From contig NZ_JAGILA010000008.1 of assembly GCF_017874595.1 (NCBI RefSeq), forward strand, positions 186,001 to 250,000: 64,000 nucleotides of DNA, read 5' to 3'. Numbering within the stretch: position 1 is the stretch's first letter; each line of letters starts with the position of its first letter. Shown one piece after another: positions 43,313-51,257 of the stretch. This DNA comes from Sinorhizobium kostiense (GTDB lineage Bacteria; Pseudomonadota; Alphaproteobacteria; Rhizobiales; Rhizobiaceae). The position numbers were made by a program, and so were the translations under genes. The notes below the pieces were generated by a model. That model was not told the origin of the DNA. It saw nothing but the letters and a program-made list of their open reading frames with translations, and did not search any database.

Positions 43313-44731
43313 TCAATCGAAGCTGTCGTAGCCGGCGCGGCCGCTATCGAGCAGGCGGCGCAGTATCTGGAAGCCCGTTTCAACCTCGGCGCGCTCGGCC
43401 GGCGAAGAGAAGCCGACGCGGATGCGGTGGAACACGCGATCGGACCGACCAGCCTTGAATTCGTCCTCGTCGTCGAGGAGCACGCCTTCCTGCAGCGCTG
43501 CCTGCTTGAAGGTTCCGGAAAGCCATGGATCCGGTAGCTTCAGCCAGAAGAACGGCACCTTCGGGTGGGAATTGAACTCAAAGCCGGCGAAGATATCGCG
43601 CGCCATCGCGTGACGCACGCCTATTTCCTCGACGCTGCGGCTGCGTAGCGTCGAAGCGGAGCCGGAAAGGACCAGTCGGGCGCACAATTCCGCAAGAAGG
43701 AAGGGGAGCCCGCCGCTGACCATCTTGTGGGCTATGCGAATGCGCTGGCTGAAATGCGGAGGGCAGGCGACCCAGCCGCCGCGGACGCCGGCAGCAACCG
43801 ACTTCGAAAGGCCGCCGACGAGGAAGGTACGCTCGGGTGCGAGCTCCGCCAGCGGCGGAGCGGGATCGCCGGTCATCGCTCCATAAAGATCGTCTTCGAT
43901 CAGCCAAACGCCATACTTGCGGGCGATACCGGCAATGGCCTGGCGCCGGTCCAACGGCATGACGGCAACCGTCGGGTTCTGCGCGCTCGGCATCAGGAAG
44001 GCAAGCTTCGGGTGCTGCTGCGCGCAGACCCGTTCAAATTCCTCCGGTATCAGCCCGAACCCGTCGCTTTCCAACAATACGACGCGCCGACCGATCAAGC
44101 CGGCGCTGCGGCTCACCTGCGAGTAGGTCAATGTCTCGAAGGCAATGCGGTCGCCGGGCGAGGTCACGGCGGAGATGACAGCGACCACCGCGGCGTGCGC
44201 GCCGAGCGTCGGCACGACATTCTCAGGCGCCGGACGAAAGCTGCCGCGCGCCAGCCATTGCGCGCCTGCCTCGAACCAATGATCCGGAAAATTGCGCGCA
44301 TAGCTTGCAATGTCCGCGTGGTGCTGACGGCTGATGTCGCTCAGCAATCGCGCAAGGATATCACCCTGGCCGATGTCCGGTGCCGCGGTGCTGTCGAAGC
44401 GGAGCTTTCCGACCGGCGCGACGATCGGCCGGGTGCCTGCGAGCGACGTCGTCAGCGGGTCGGCTTGCTCTGGCGGGCGGCTCTCGGGACGATCGAGCAC
44501 ATAGGTGCCGCGGCCGACCTCGCCGCTGACGAGCCCGCGCTCGCGCACGATGTTGTAGGCACGACCGATCGTGCCGATGGTCACGCCGACGTCAAAGGCG
44601 AGATTGCGCTGCGGCGGCAGCTTCGCGCCAACGGGCAGCGTACCGTTGCCGATTGCCTGCTCGATCTGGTCCGCAATCCGCGCGTAAAGCGGGCCGCTGC
44701 CCTGCTGAATGTCCGGAAGCCAATTTGTCAT
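43313..44731 (-). CDS. MocR-type regulator (GntR helix-turn-helix with aminotransferase domain)
   Basis: A 472-residue fusion. Residues 1-80 form a GntR winged helix (LYARIADQIEQAIGNGTLPV, LPPQRNLAFDVGVTIGTIGR). Residues 110-460 form a fold-type I aminotransferase-like domain, with the PLP lysine in FLVGGLSKSVAAGVRGG and the Asp/Tyr pocket in GVWLIEDDLYGAMTG. MocR proteins bind PLP or amino-acid aldimines and regulate a neighbouring gene. Here the divergent neighbour is a DUF1127 gene, with two CAATTATC direct repeats between them. It marks the left end of a region that looks accessory. Confidence 0.9.
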   Translation of the reverse strand: MTNWLPDIQQGSGPLYARIADQIEQAIGNGTLPVGAKLPPQRNLAFDVGVTIGTIGRAYNIVRERGLVSGEVGRGTYVLDRPESRPPEQADPLTTSLAGTRPIVAPVGKLRFDSTAAPDIGQGDILARLLSDISRQHHADIASYARNFPDHWFEAGAQWLARGSFRPAPENVVPTLGAHAAVVAVISAVTSPGDRIAFETLTYSQVSRSAGLIGRRVVLLESDGFGLIPEEFERVCAQQHPKLAFLMPSAQNPTVAVMPLDRRQAIAGIARKYGVWLIEDDLYGAMTGDPAPPLAELAPERTFLVGGLSKSVAAGVRGGWVACPPHFSQRIRIAHKMVSGGLPFLLAELCARLVLSGSASTLRSRSVEEIGVRHAMARDIFAGFEFNSHPKVPFFWLKLPDPWLSGTFKQAALQEGVLLDDEDEFKAGRSDRVFHRIRVGFSSPAERAEVETGFQILRRLLDSGRAGYDSFD

Positions 44732-44735
44732 GGAG

Positions 44736-44774
44736 ACAATTATCTAGATTGCCTCGTCAAATATGTCAATTATC
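44736..44774. promoter_or_regulatory. Direct-repeat operator candidate for the MocR regulator
   Basis: GACAATTATCTAG (from 44735) and GTCAATTATCACT (from 44765) share CAATTATC in the same orientation, 30 bp apart. This is about three helical turns, between the divergent MocR and DUF1127 genes. Direct repeats are the usual MocR site type. Confidence 0.5.
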
Positions 44775-44800
44775 ACTGTAACAATGGAGTCGTTAACCGG

Positions 44801-45028
44801 ATGGTGCGAGCTATGGATACAATTGATACAATCCGACCTTTGTGCTCCTATAAGTCCCAGGGCCCGGAAGGAAATGTCTTCGCGCGCCTCTGGCGCTTCT
44901 ATTGCGCGCGGGCGGCAAAGAGGCGCAGCCGCCTGGCGCTTGGGGAACTGAGTGCCGACCTGCTCAAGGACATCGGCTTGACCGAGGCGGAGGCGAGGCG
45001 CGAGTCGGCCGTCCCGTTCTGGCGATAG
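44801..45028 (+). CDS. DUF1127 small protein
   Basis: An about 75-residue protein (71 from the second ATG at 44813). The C-terminal DUF1127 motif is clear: ARLWRFYCARAAKRRSRLAL, then LSADLLKDIGLTEAEARRE. The first ATG was chosen because GGAG lies eleven bases before it; the second has no ribosome site. Short DUF1127 proteins in other alphaproteobacteria act on RNA turnover and phosphate or nitrogen physiology, but this one is uncharacterised. It is divergent from the MocR regulator, whose probable target it is. Confidence 0.8.
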   Translation: MVRAMDTIDTIRPLCSYKSQGPEGNVFARLWRFYCARAAKRRSRLALGELSADLLKDIGLTEAEARRESAVPFWR

Positions 45029-45210
45029 CGGGCGATATTGCTGCCCGTCAGTGGCTCGATCGCGAATTCGCTTTGGGCGACCAATGCTAAGCGCATTCTT
45101 GAGCTCATGATGGGCCTCGCCCCTGTTGCGCACGAGCGGTGGATGACCTGATTGGGTAGATTCCGCCTCCCCGAATGCCAAGGGCTGTAGCGGGTGGTAA
45201 GCGGTCGCAG

Positions 45211-45330
45211 TCAGTGAACTAAATAGAGAACAATGCTACCGATCACCTGGGCGAGTCCGAGCATGATGCAGACAGCAAGCAGGATCGGCTTCCACAGGGA
45301 TTTTCTCCAGTTGGCCTTTGGTCCCTGCAT
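45211..45330 (-). CDS. Possible 39-residue membrane peptide after arsH
   Basis: MQGPKANWRKSLWKPILLAV begins a basic N-terminus followed by one strong membrane helix (PILLAVCIMLGLAQVIGSIV, ending LYLVH). It sits 49 bp after arsH on the same strand and could be the last gene of the ars operon. The ribosome site is poor (AGGCG), so the call is tentative. No family is known. Confidence 0.4.
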   Translation of the reverse strand: MQGPKANWRKSLWKPILLAVCIMLGLAQVIGSIVLYLVH

Positions 45331-45379
45331 TTGACGGATCGCCTGGGGCAGGTGCTGCCCGCCTGGGGCAGAAGTGTGT

Positions 45380-46123
45380 TCAAATCGACTTGAGCTTGAC
45401 CCGCTGTTCCAGCTTCTCCGCGCTTTCCTTGCGCTCGCTATATCGATCGACGAGATAGGCCGACGCGTCACGCGTGAGCAGCGTGAACTTGACGAGTTCC
45501 TCGCAGACGTCAACGACGCGGTCGTAATAGGACGACGGCTTCATGCGACCGTTTGCATCGAACTCCTGGTACGCCTTGGCGACCGACGACTGGTTCGGGA
45601 TCGTGATCATGCGCATCCAGCGGCCGAGCAGCCGGAGCGTGTTGACGGCGTTGAAGGACTGCGAGCCGCCCGACACCTGCATGACGGCAAGAGTCTTGCC
45701 TTGGGTCGGCCGGATCGATCCGATCGACAGCGGTATCCAGTCGATCTGTGCCTTCATGACCCCGGTGATCGCCCCGTGCCGTTCCGGGCTCACCCAGACC
45801 TGGCCTTCCGACCATTCCGAGAGTTCGCGAAGTTCCTGCACCTTCGGGTGACTGACGGGAGCGTCATCCGGCAACGGCAGGCCGGATGGATCGAAGAAGC
45901 GCACCTCGGCTCCGAGGTGTTCCAGCAACCGACCGGCCTCCTGAGCCAGGAGCCGGGAATAGGAAACCTGGCGCAGCGATCCGTAGAGGATCAGGATGCG
46001 CGGCGGCTGGGTCGAGAGCGGCGGCCGCAGCGCGTCGATGTCGGGCCTGCGGAGATGACGCGGATCGGCGGCGGGAAGATCAGACAATGCGGCGACCCGC
46101 TTCATCAAGGACCTTCTCGCCAT
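45380..46123 (-). CDS. arsH: NADPH-dependent FMN reductase ArsH
   Basis: A 247-residue flavodoxin-fold oxidoreductase that in Sinorhizobium oxidises or reduces organoarsenicals and other substrates and protects against arsenic. The FMN phosphate loop is [20 protein letters not shown]. The flavin contact is in [20 protein letters not shown], and [20 protein letters not shown] is family-specific. The C-terminus is rich in basic residues. The annotated start overlaps the end of arsC by 44 bp; an internal ATG at 46105 shortens the overlap to 26 bp. Confidence 0.93.
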   Translation of the reverse strand: MARRSLMKRVAALSDLPAADPRHLRRPDIDALRPPLSTQPPRILILYGSLRQVSYSRLLAQEAGRLLEHLGAEVRFFDPSGLPLPDDAPVSHPKVQELRELSEWSEGQVWVSPERHGAITGVMKAQIDWIPLSIGSIRPTQGKTLAVMQVSGGSQSFNAVNTLRLLGRWMRMITIPNQSSVAKAYQEFDANGRMKPSSYYDRVVDVCEELVKFTLLTRDASAYLVDRYSERKESAEKLEQRVKLKSI

Positions 46124-46511
46124 CTTCCTTGACGAACGGTCCCTTGAACGCGTCGGCGGGCAGGATGTCGAGAATCGCCTCGGATGGCCGCGCCAACCGG
46201 GTGCCGATCGGTGTGACGACGAACGGTCGGTTGATGAGGATCGGGTGCTCTAGCATCGCTGCCAGGAGCTGGTCGTCGGAGAGTGCCGGATCGGCGAGAC
46301 CGAGTTCGGCAAAGGGCGTTCCCTTCTCCCGGATTGCCTCGCGAACGGAGAGGCCGGCGTCGCCGATCATCTTCGCGAGTTCCTCGCGGCTCGGCGGCGT
46401 CTTCAGGTACTCGACGACCTTCGGCTCGATGCCGGCGTGGCGGATCAGGGCCAAGGTGTTGCGCGAAGTTCCGCATGCGGGATTGTGGTAGATGGTGACG
46501 TCCATGGTCAT
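46080..46511 (-). CDS. arsC: Arsenate reductase, glutaredoxin-coupled type
   Basis: A 143-residue ArsC of the plasmid R773 type, which reduces arsenate with glutathione and glutaredoxin. The catalytic cysteine is Cys13 in [16 protein letters not shown]. The arsenate-binding Arg region is in [20 protein letters not shown]. The start at 46511 makes an ATGA overlap with the aqpS stop, so it is translationally coupled. Downstream arsH overlaps. A second, unrelated arsenate reductase is encoded two genes upstream in the same operon. Confidence 0.95.
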   Translation of the reverse strand: MTMDVTIYHNPACGTSRNTLALIRHAGIEPKVVEYLKTPPSREELAKMIGDAGLSVREAIREKGTPFAELGLADPALSDDQLLAAMLEHPILINRPFVVTPIGTRLARPSEAILDILPADAFKGPFVKEDGEKVLDEAGRRIV

Positions 46512-47206
46512 TCGGTTCCCTTGACGATTATGGGGGACACTACGGTGTTCCGGTCGGCAAGCATCCATCCCACCACGGCCGCGGCGACGAGCGCGCCGAG
46601 GACCTCGGCGACGATGAAGCCCGGTACGTCCGTCGGGCGGATGCCCGAAAATGTGTTCGAGAAGGCGCGGGCGACGGCGACGGCAGGATTCGCGAACGAG
46701 GTGGACGCCGTGAACCAATACGCCGCCGTGATGTAGAGGCCGACCAGCCATGGAATGGCGTCGGCGCGAAACCGCAGGCCCGCGAGGATCGTGAGGACAA
46801 GCCCGAAGGTGGCGACCGCTTCGGCGGTCCACTGGCCCAGGCCCGTGCGGACGGTTTCGGACACCTGGAACAGGGGCAGCTCGAACATGGCATGAGCAAT
46901 CAGCGTCCCGGCGATGCCTCCGGCAATCTGCGCGAGGAGGTAGAGCGACGCCGCGAATGGCTCGATCTCGCGCTTTGCTGCGAATACCAGGGTAACTGCC
47001 GGGTTGAAGTGCGCGCCGGAGATCGGCCCGAGAATGCTGATCAGGACGACGAGGATCGCGCCCGTCGGAATAGTGTTGCCAAGCAGCGAGACCGCCACGT
47101 CGCCGGAGAGGCGGTCGGCCATGATGCCGGAGCCAACGACGGTCGCGACCAGAGTGGCCGTACCAAGGCCTTCCGCGGCAAGGCGGCGCTTGAGATCGAA
47201 CGCCAT
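46508..47206 (-). CDS. aqpS: Arsenite-conducting aquaglyceroporin AqpS
   Basis: A 232-residue channel of the MIP family with six helices. The two selectivity loops are HFNPAVTLVF and FANPAVAVARAF, both with intact NPA. In Sinorhizobium meliloti AqpS replaces the arsenite pump: arsenate is reduced by ArsC and the As(III) leaves passively. No ArsB or Acr3 gene lies in this cluster, which fits that model. Its stop overlaps the arsC start; it begins 3 bp after the upstream arsenate reductase gene. Confidence 0.95.
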   Translation of the reverse strand: MAFDLKRRLAAEGLGTATLVATVVGSGIMADRLSGDVAVSLLGNTIPTGAILVVLISILGPISGAHFNPAVTLVFAAKREIEPFAASLYLLAQIAGGIAGTLIAHAMFELPLFQVSETVRTGLGQWTAEAVATFGLVLTILAGLRFRADAIPWLVGLYITAAYWFTASTSFANPAVAVARAFSNTFSGIRPTDVPGFIVAEVLGALVAAAVVGWMLADRNTVVSPIIVKGTE

Positions 47207-47209
47207 GCG

Positions 47210-47719
47210 TCAGCCCGCCTTCGGAATGTTGCGGCCGATCTCGTCGAGCCTTCTCTTCAGAGCGAGCTTGTCGAGGCTCGTGACCGGCAGGCTGATGAAG
47301 ATCGAGATGCGGTTATTGAGCATGTTATGGGCCGCGGCGAAGGCGAAGTGCCGCTCGGCCTCGCTGCCTTCGGCGGCCGCCGGATCGGGCACGCCCCAAT
47401 GTGCCGTCATCGGCTGCCCCGGCCAGACCGGGCATTCCTCGGCGGCCGCGTTATCGCAGACGGTGAAGACGAAATCCATTTGGGGTGCGCCGGGCGCAGC
47501 GAACTCGTCCCATGCCTTCGACCGGGCGAAGGCAGTGTCGTAGTTCAACCCCTCGAGGAGCTGCAAGGCAAACGGATGCACTTCTCCCTTCGGCTGCGAT
47601 CCCGCGGAGAAGGCCTTGAACCGGCCCATTCCGAGCCTGTTGAGGATAGCTTCGGCAATGATCGAGCGGGCCGAGTTGCCCGTGCAGAGAAAAAGGACGT
47701 TGTAAACTTTGTCGCTCAC
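47210..47719 (-). CDS. Arsenate reductase, thioredoxin-coupled low-molecular-weight phosphatase type
   Basis: A 169-residue protein of the low-molecular-weight tyrosine phosphatase fold. The P-loop C-x5-R is in VLFLCTGNSARSIIAEA (C12, R18). The redox cysteines C88 and C96 are in FTVCDNAAAEECPVWPG, the C-x7-C pair of plasmid pI258-type ArsC that cycles with thioredoxin. The general acid region is HWGVPDPAAAEGSE. It is the second gene of the operon, directly after arsR, so both arsenate reductase classes are co-expressed. Confidence 0.92.
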   Translation of the reverse strand: MSDKVYNVLFLCTGNSARSIIAEAILNRLGMGRFKAFSAGSQPKGEVHPFALQLLEGLNYDTAFARSKAWDEFAAPGAPQMDFVFTVCDNAAAEECPVWPGQPMTAHWGVPDPAAAEGSEAERHFAFAAAHNMLNNRISIFISLPVTSLDKLALKRRLDEIGRNIPKAG

Positions 47720-47738
47720 GGGCGCTCTCCAGTTTGGC

Positions 47739-48098
47739 TTAACAGGCCTGCGTCTCCTGCCTGGGATCGCAACAGGGGGTCAGATCGGTGATCAACGGCG
47801 TGCAGAGACTGGCGTTGCCGCCGCAGCAGTCTTGCAGGAGGTAGACCATTACGGCTCGGAATCGATCGAGGTCGACCCGGTAGATGATCGAGCGGCTTTG
47901 CCGCTCGCCAGAAACCAATCCCGCCTGCGAGAGCGTCGCGAGATGCGCCGACATGGTGTTCTGCGGCACGTCGACCAGTCTGGCCAGTTCACCCGCCGGC
48001 ACGCCTTCGGGTTCGCGTTCAACGAGCAGGCGGAATGTCCTAAGTCGCGTCGGTTGGGCAAGGGCCGCTAAGGCAGCTATCGTCTGTTGTTCATCCAT
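47739..48098 (-). CDS. arsR: ArsR-family arsenic-responsive repressor
   Basis: A 119-residue winged-helix repressor, the first gene of the ars operon. The DNA-binding helix is LVDVPQNTMSAHLATLSQAG. The E. coli-type ELCVCDL metal site is absent. Instead cysteines cluster at the C-terminus: LLQDCCGGNASLC (C91, C92, C99), TPCCDPRQ (C109, C110) and the last residue C119. This resembles the C-terminal arsenite site of Acidithiobacillus ArsR (C95/C96/C102). A dyad lies directly before its start. Confidence 0.92.
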   Translation of the reverse strand: MDEQQTIAALAALAQPTRLRTFRLLVEREPEGVPAGELARLVDVPQNTMSAHLATLSQAGLVSGERQSRSIIYRVDLDRFRAVMVYLLQDCCGGNASLCTPLITDLTPCCDPRQETQAC

Positions 48099-48100
48099 AT

Positions 48101-48116
48101 ATCCAGATTAATGGAT
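48101..48116. promoter_or_regulatory. ArsR operator candidate
   Basis: ATCCAGATTAATGGAT is an inverted repeat (ATCCA-N6-TGGAT) in an AT-rich stretch two bases upstream of the arsR start codon. It is the usual position of the repressor site. Confidence 0.55.
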
Positions 48117-48273
48117 TCATTATACCAAGTCAACGACAGCATCTGTTTCGCGTTTCGTGAACCTTTAAGCAGGGATGCTTTTGGTGGCAGCACCGGGAAT
48201 TCCGGAACTATCTGCGAGCGGCCGTGTCGCCGCGAGTGATTGCGATCTACCCATGAAAGTCGAGTGAGGCCGA

Positions 48274-49188
48274 CTACTCGATCCCCGGCATGTCGGCTAT
48301 TCGCTCAGCGAAGTACTGGACCAGCAACTTGACTCGGGAAATGCCCGCACGCTCTGGGACGATCAGCATGCTCAGCGGTATGGATGGCAGCGAATAGCCA
48401 GGCAGGACCGCCTCGAGACGGCCTTCGGCCAGGAGATCATCGACCAACCAGCGATGCGCGGGTGCGAAGCCGCGTCCGGCGGCAAGTGCCTCGCGTGCAG
48501 CGAGCCCATGGTCGACGCGAAAACGCCCGCCAAAGGGCACCGCATGACGTTCTCCATCCGGCCCGTTCAGGACAAGCGTGTCGCTTCCCGCCACGTTCGT
48601 CATCCGGATGCCCTCAAGGCCGGAGAGGTCCCGCGGTGCCGTCGGCCTGCCCCGTGCCGCAAGATACTCCGGCGCAGCTACCAGTAGGCGCTGCGACTGG
48701 CCGAGCGGCCTGAGCTTCATGGAACTGTCAGTGAGTGGGCCCAGGCGCAAGGCGATATCGACACCTTCCCGGACCAAGTCCACTCGCTCGTCGGTGAGGC
48801 TGAGATCGACCCCGATGTCGGGATAGCGGTCCTGAAAGGCAAAGACCAGCCGGCTGACGTGCAGGACCCCAAAAGCCGCCGTGCAGGAGACCCGGATAGA
48901 ACCGGCCGGCGCGCTGCGTGTGCCACGAGCTTCATCGACAGCTTGCTCCGCCAAGCGCAGGATCTGGACGCTGTGGGCATAATAGCGGCTGCCTTCTTCG
49001 GTCAAAGTGACGCGCCGGGTGGTCCTTGAGAGTAAAGGCACCCCAACGGCGTCCTCCAGTTCCCGCAACTGTCGCGAAACTGTTGACTGTCCGACCCCAA
49101 GTTCGCGCGCCACACCGGACAGGTTGCCGCGCTCGGCGACGCGGACAAATGTGCGCATGCGCTCGAGAGTGACGTCCGATTTATCCAT
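48274..49188 (-). CDS. LysR-family regulator, divergent from quinone reductase
   Basis: A 304-residue LysR-type regulator. The helix-turn-helix is in MRTFVRVAERGNLSGVAREL and GVGQSTVSRQLRELEDAVGV. The effector domain starts near residue 88 (GSIRVSCTAAFGVLHVSRLV). The pattern is that of the CrgA/DsdC-like group that regulates an adjacent oxidoreductase. The start MDKSDVTLERM was preferred to an ATG four codons upstream. The 93 bp gap to the reductase gene contains a CATCTAG inverted repeat. Confidence 0.88.
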   Translation of the reverse strand: MDKSDVTLERMRTFVRVAERGNLSGVARELGVGQSTVSRQLRELEDAVGVPLLSRTTRRVTLTEEGSRYYAHSVQILRLAEQAVDEARGTRSAPAGSIRVSCTAAFGVLHVSRLVFAFQDRYPDIGVDLSLTDERVDLVREGVDIALRLGPLTDSSMKLRPLGQSQRLLVAAPEYLAARGRPTAPRDLSGLEGIRMTNVAGSDTLVLNGPDGERHAVPFGGRFRVDHGLAAREALAAGRGFAPAHRWLVDDLLAEGRLEAVLPGYSLPSIPLSMLIVPERAGISRVKLLVQYFAERIADMPGIE

Positions 49189-49216
49189 GTTCCGGCACAA
49201 TCTTATGCATTGCCTA

Positions 49217-49249
49217 CATCTAGTGGATCATCTTTGCCTTGGCTAGATG
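49217..49249. promoter_or_regulatory. Inverted repeat in LysR/quinone reductase gap
   Basis: CATCTAG (49217-49223) and CTAGATG (49243-49249) are perfect inverted repeats 19 bp apart, between the divergent genes. They suit a LysR tetramer. Confidence 0.45.
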
Positions 49250-49281
49250 AATGGGTAGTTTCCAATCGAGGATCGACGCCC

Positions 49282-50085
49282 ATGAAAATTCTGCTTGTCT
49301 ATGCACATCCCGAACCGCGCTCGCTGAACGGCGCCCTCCGCGACGTCGCCGTGCAGGAACTAAAGGCCCAAGGCCATGAGGTGCAGGTGTCTGATCTCTA
49401 TGCCGATGGCTGGAAGTCGCAGGTCGACCGTGCAGATTTTCCCACGCTGGGGCAGGACGAGCGCCTTGTCCCGGCAGCCGCCTCCAAGAAGGCCTTCGAG
49501 GCCGGCACTCTCACCGAGGACGTCAGGGCCGAGATCAAGAAGCTTCTGTGGGCCGATGCCCTAATCCTCCAGTTCCCCATGTGGTGGTTCACTATGCCGG
49601 CGATCCTCAAGGGCTGGGTCGACCGCGTGTTCGCCTACGGCTTCGCCTATGGCGTCGGTGAGCACAGCGACAGACGCTGGGGCGACCGCTACGGCGAAGG
49701 TAAATTGGCGGGCCGGCGCGCCATGTTGGTCGTTACAGCCGGCGGTTGGGAGGAGCACTACGCAGACCGCGGGATCAATGGCCCGATCGATGACCTCCTG
49801 TTCCCGATCAATCACGGCATCCTCTATTATCCGGGCTATGATGTCCTTCCGCCGTTCGTGGCTTATAGGGTCGATCGTTTCGACGAGAGCGGGTTTGAGC
49901 CTGTCGCCGAGCGCCTGCGCGAGAGGATGCGTACACTCTTCACTGCCCAGCCTATCCCCTACCGGCAGCAGAATGCTGGCGACTATCTAATCCCAAGCAT
50001 GCATCTTCGCCCAGAACTGGGCGATCCGACCGCAACCGGCTTCGCAATTCATCTGAACGATGAGGCCAGTGCCAACGAACAGTGA
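49282..50085 (+). CDS. NAD(P)H:quinone reductase (flavodoxin-2 fold)
   Basis: A 267-residue flavoprotein of the MdaB/KefF/NQO1 family. The FMN/FAD loop is ILLVYAHPEPRSLNGALRDV. The isoalloxazine contact is in LILQFPMWWFTMPAILKGWV, and VVTAGGWEEHYADRGING follows. The C-terminal tail of about 70 residues (YRVDRFDESGFEPVAERLRE onward) is longer than in MdaB. The predicted reaction is two-electron reduction of quinones or nitro compounds. The start at 49282 gives the conserved MKILLVYAHPEP. It is divergent from a LysR gene and probably activated by it. Confidence 0.88.
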   Translation: MKILLVYAHPEPRSLNGALRDVAVQELKAQGHEVQVSDLYADGWKSQVDRADFPTLGQDERLVPAAASKKAFEAGTLTEDVRAEIKKLLWADALILQFPMWWFTMPAILKGWVDRVFAYGFAYGVGEHSDRRWGDRYGEGKLAGRRAMLVVTAGGWEEHYADRGINGPIDDLLFPINHGILYYPGYDVLPPFVAYRVDRFDESGFEPVAERLRERMRTLFTAQPIPYRQQNAGDYLIPSMHLRPELGDPTATGFAIHLNDEASANEQ

Positions 50086-50287
50086 GCCAGCCCCGGTTCC
50101 AACAGGAGCCGGACGCGGAGCATAGGGAACGGTTACTTTGGGAGGAGTTTGCGCCACCTACTCGATGTCGGATGTCTGCATCCAGTTGGAAGTGGAGCTC
50201 ACTTTCAGTTCACGAAGCTGGCGAGCAGACAGGTCATGCGGGCGTCATTTTCTTCATGGCTGTTCGGCTGAGCGAACGCGCGGTGAC

Positions 50288-51163
50288 CTAGGTGGCAGCG
50301 TGTAGCTCTGTCACCATACGCTTGACCGCGGCTGCCAAGAGTGTCGAGCCACGCCAGTGCTCGTTGTTCTCCTGGCGGGTGACACGACCGCTGGCAATGC
50401 CGTCATACATACCAAGCAGCGCTTTGGCGACTTCTGGCGTGACGCCCGCCTCAGTCAAAACCGTAAGGCGCTGCTCTGACGGCAGAAATACCGGCTCGAC
50501 GGGGCGGCCAAGAATTTCCGCAAAGGCGCTCGCCACATCGCGAGCGCTGCAATCCTCTTGTCCACCAAGCTCCACGATTCGCGTGCCCCCCCACGTCTGG
50601 GTCAGGAGCAGAGCAGCCGCCTCTCCGACATCTGTGGTGCTAACCATGGGGATCTTCTGCTCAATGTTCAGGAACGACGGCAGAATGCCCTCCGAGATGG
50701 CGGATTGAGCAACCTCCGACCAGGTTTCGATGAAATAGCCACTGCGAAGAAAAGCTGTGGCGCGCGCCGTGCCGGCAAGCGCAGTCTCGATTTCGTGCAG
50801 CGTGGCGATGACGCCGGTGTCGGAGGCATGCTGCGCACCAATCGATGACAGGACAACCATCTTGGCAAGGTTTGCGCGCCGTACTGCTTCGGCAAGAGCT
50901 TTGCCAAGGTCCGCCGCCTGTGCGAACGGATCACCGTCCAGAGGCGGCGGGCTCAGGAGGAACGCCGCCGACGCACCCTTGAGGGCGCGAGAGACGTGGT
51001 CCGCATTGAAAAGGTTGGCGAAGGCAACCTCGGCACCCAGCGCCTTCCATGGTTCACCCTGCTCCGGGCGGCGCAATACGACACGCACCTGCTCGCCACG
51101 CTCAATAAGCGCACGTGCTGTTTCGCCGCCAGCCCTGCCGCCTGCTCCAAAGACTACATGCAT
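50288..51163 (-). CDS. NmrA-family NAD(P)-binding protein
   Basis: A 291-residue atypical short-chain dehydrogenase. The cofactor loop is VFGAGGRAGGETARALIERG; the family pattern GxxGxxG is met, followed by a VVLRRPEQG strand end with Arg that favours NADP(H). LAKMVVLSSIGAQHASDTGV carries the Ser and the NmrA-specific segment. There is no YxxxK active site, so it may be a redox sensor or a quinone/azo reductase-like protein. The start MHVVFGAGGRAGG was chosen; the frame is open 26 codons upstream but overlaps the operator. Divergent to the next LysR gene. Confidence 0.86.
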   Translation of the reverse strand: MHVVFGAGGRAGGETARALIERGEQVRVVLRRPEQGEPWKALGAEVAFANLFNADHVSRALKGASAAFLLSPPPLDGDPFAQAADLGKALAEAVRRANLAKMVVLSSIGAQHASDTGVIATLHEIETALAGTARATAFLRSGYFIETWSEVAQSAISEGILPSFLNIEQKIPMVSTTDVGEAAALLLTQTWGGTRIVELGGQEDCSARDVASAFAEILGRPVEPVFLPSEQRLTVLTEAGVTPEVAKALLGMYDGIASGRVTRQENNEHWRGSTLLAAAVKRMVTELHAAT

Positions 51164-51226
51164 CGCCCTGTCCTCCAGAAGGTTCGTGAACGTCTCGATC
51201 GAGTTTGAAATAACGCTCGGCATTTC

Positions 51227-51241
51227 ATGCGTCCAATGCAT
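51227..51241. promoter_or_regulatory. LysR-type operator (T-N11-A dyad)
   Basis: ATGCGTCCAATGCAT has ATGC/GCAT arms and satisfies T-N11-A. It lies between the divergent NmrA-family and LysR genes, 16 bp before the LysR start. ATAACGC and GCGTTAT flank it as a wider inverted repeat. Confidence 0.55.
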
Positions 51242-51257
51242 GCGTTATATAGTCAGT

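Noticed and set aside
43727..44800. A long plus-strand frame opposite the MocR gene leading into the DUF1127 gene
   Set aside because: Only the last 75 codons match a family (DUF1127). The rest is antisense to the MocR gene and is not a fusion protein.
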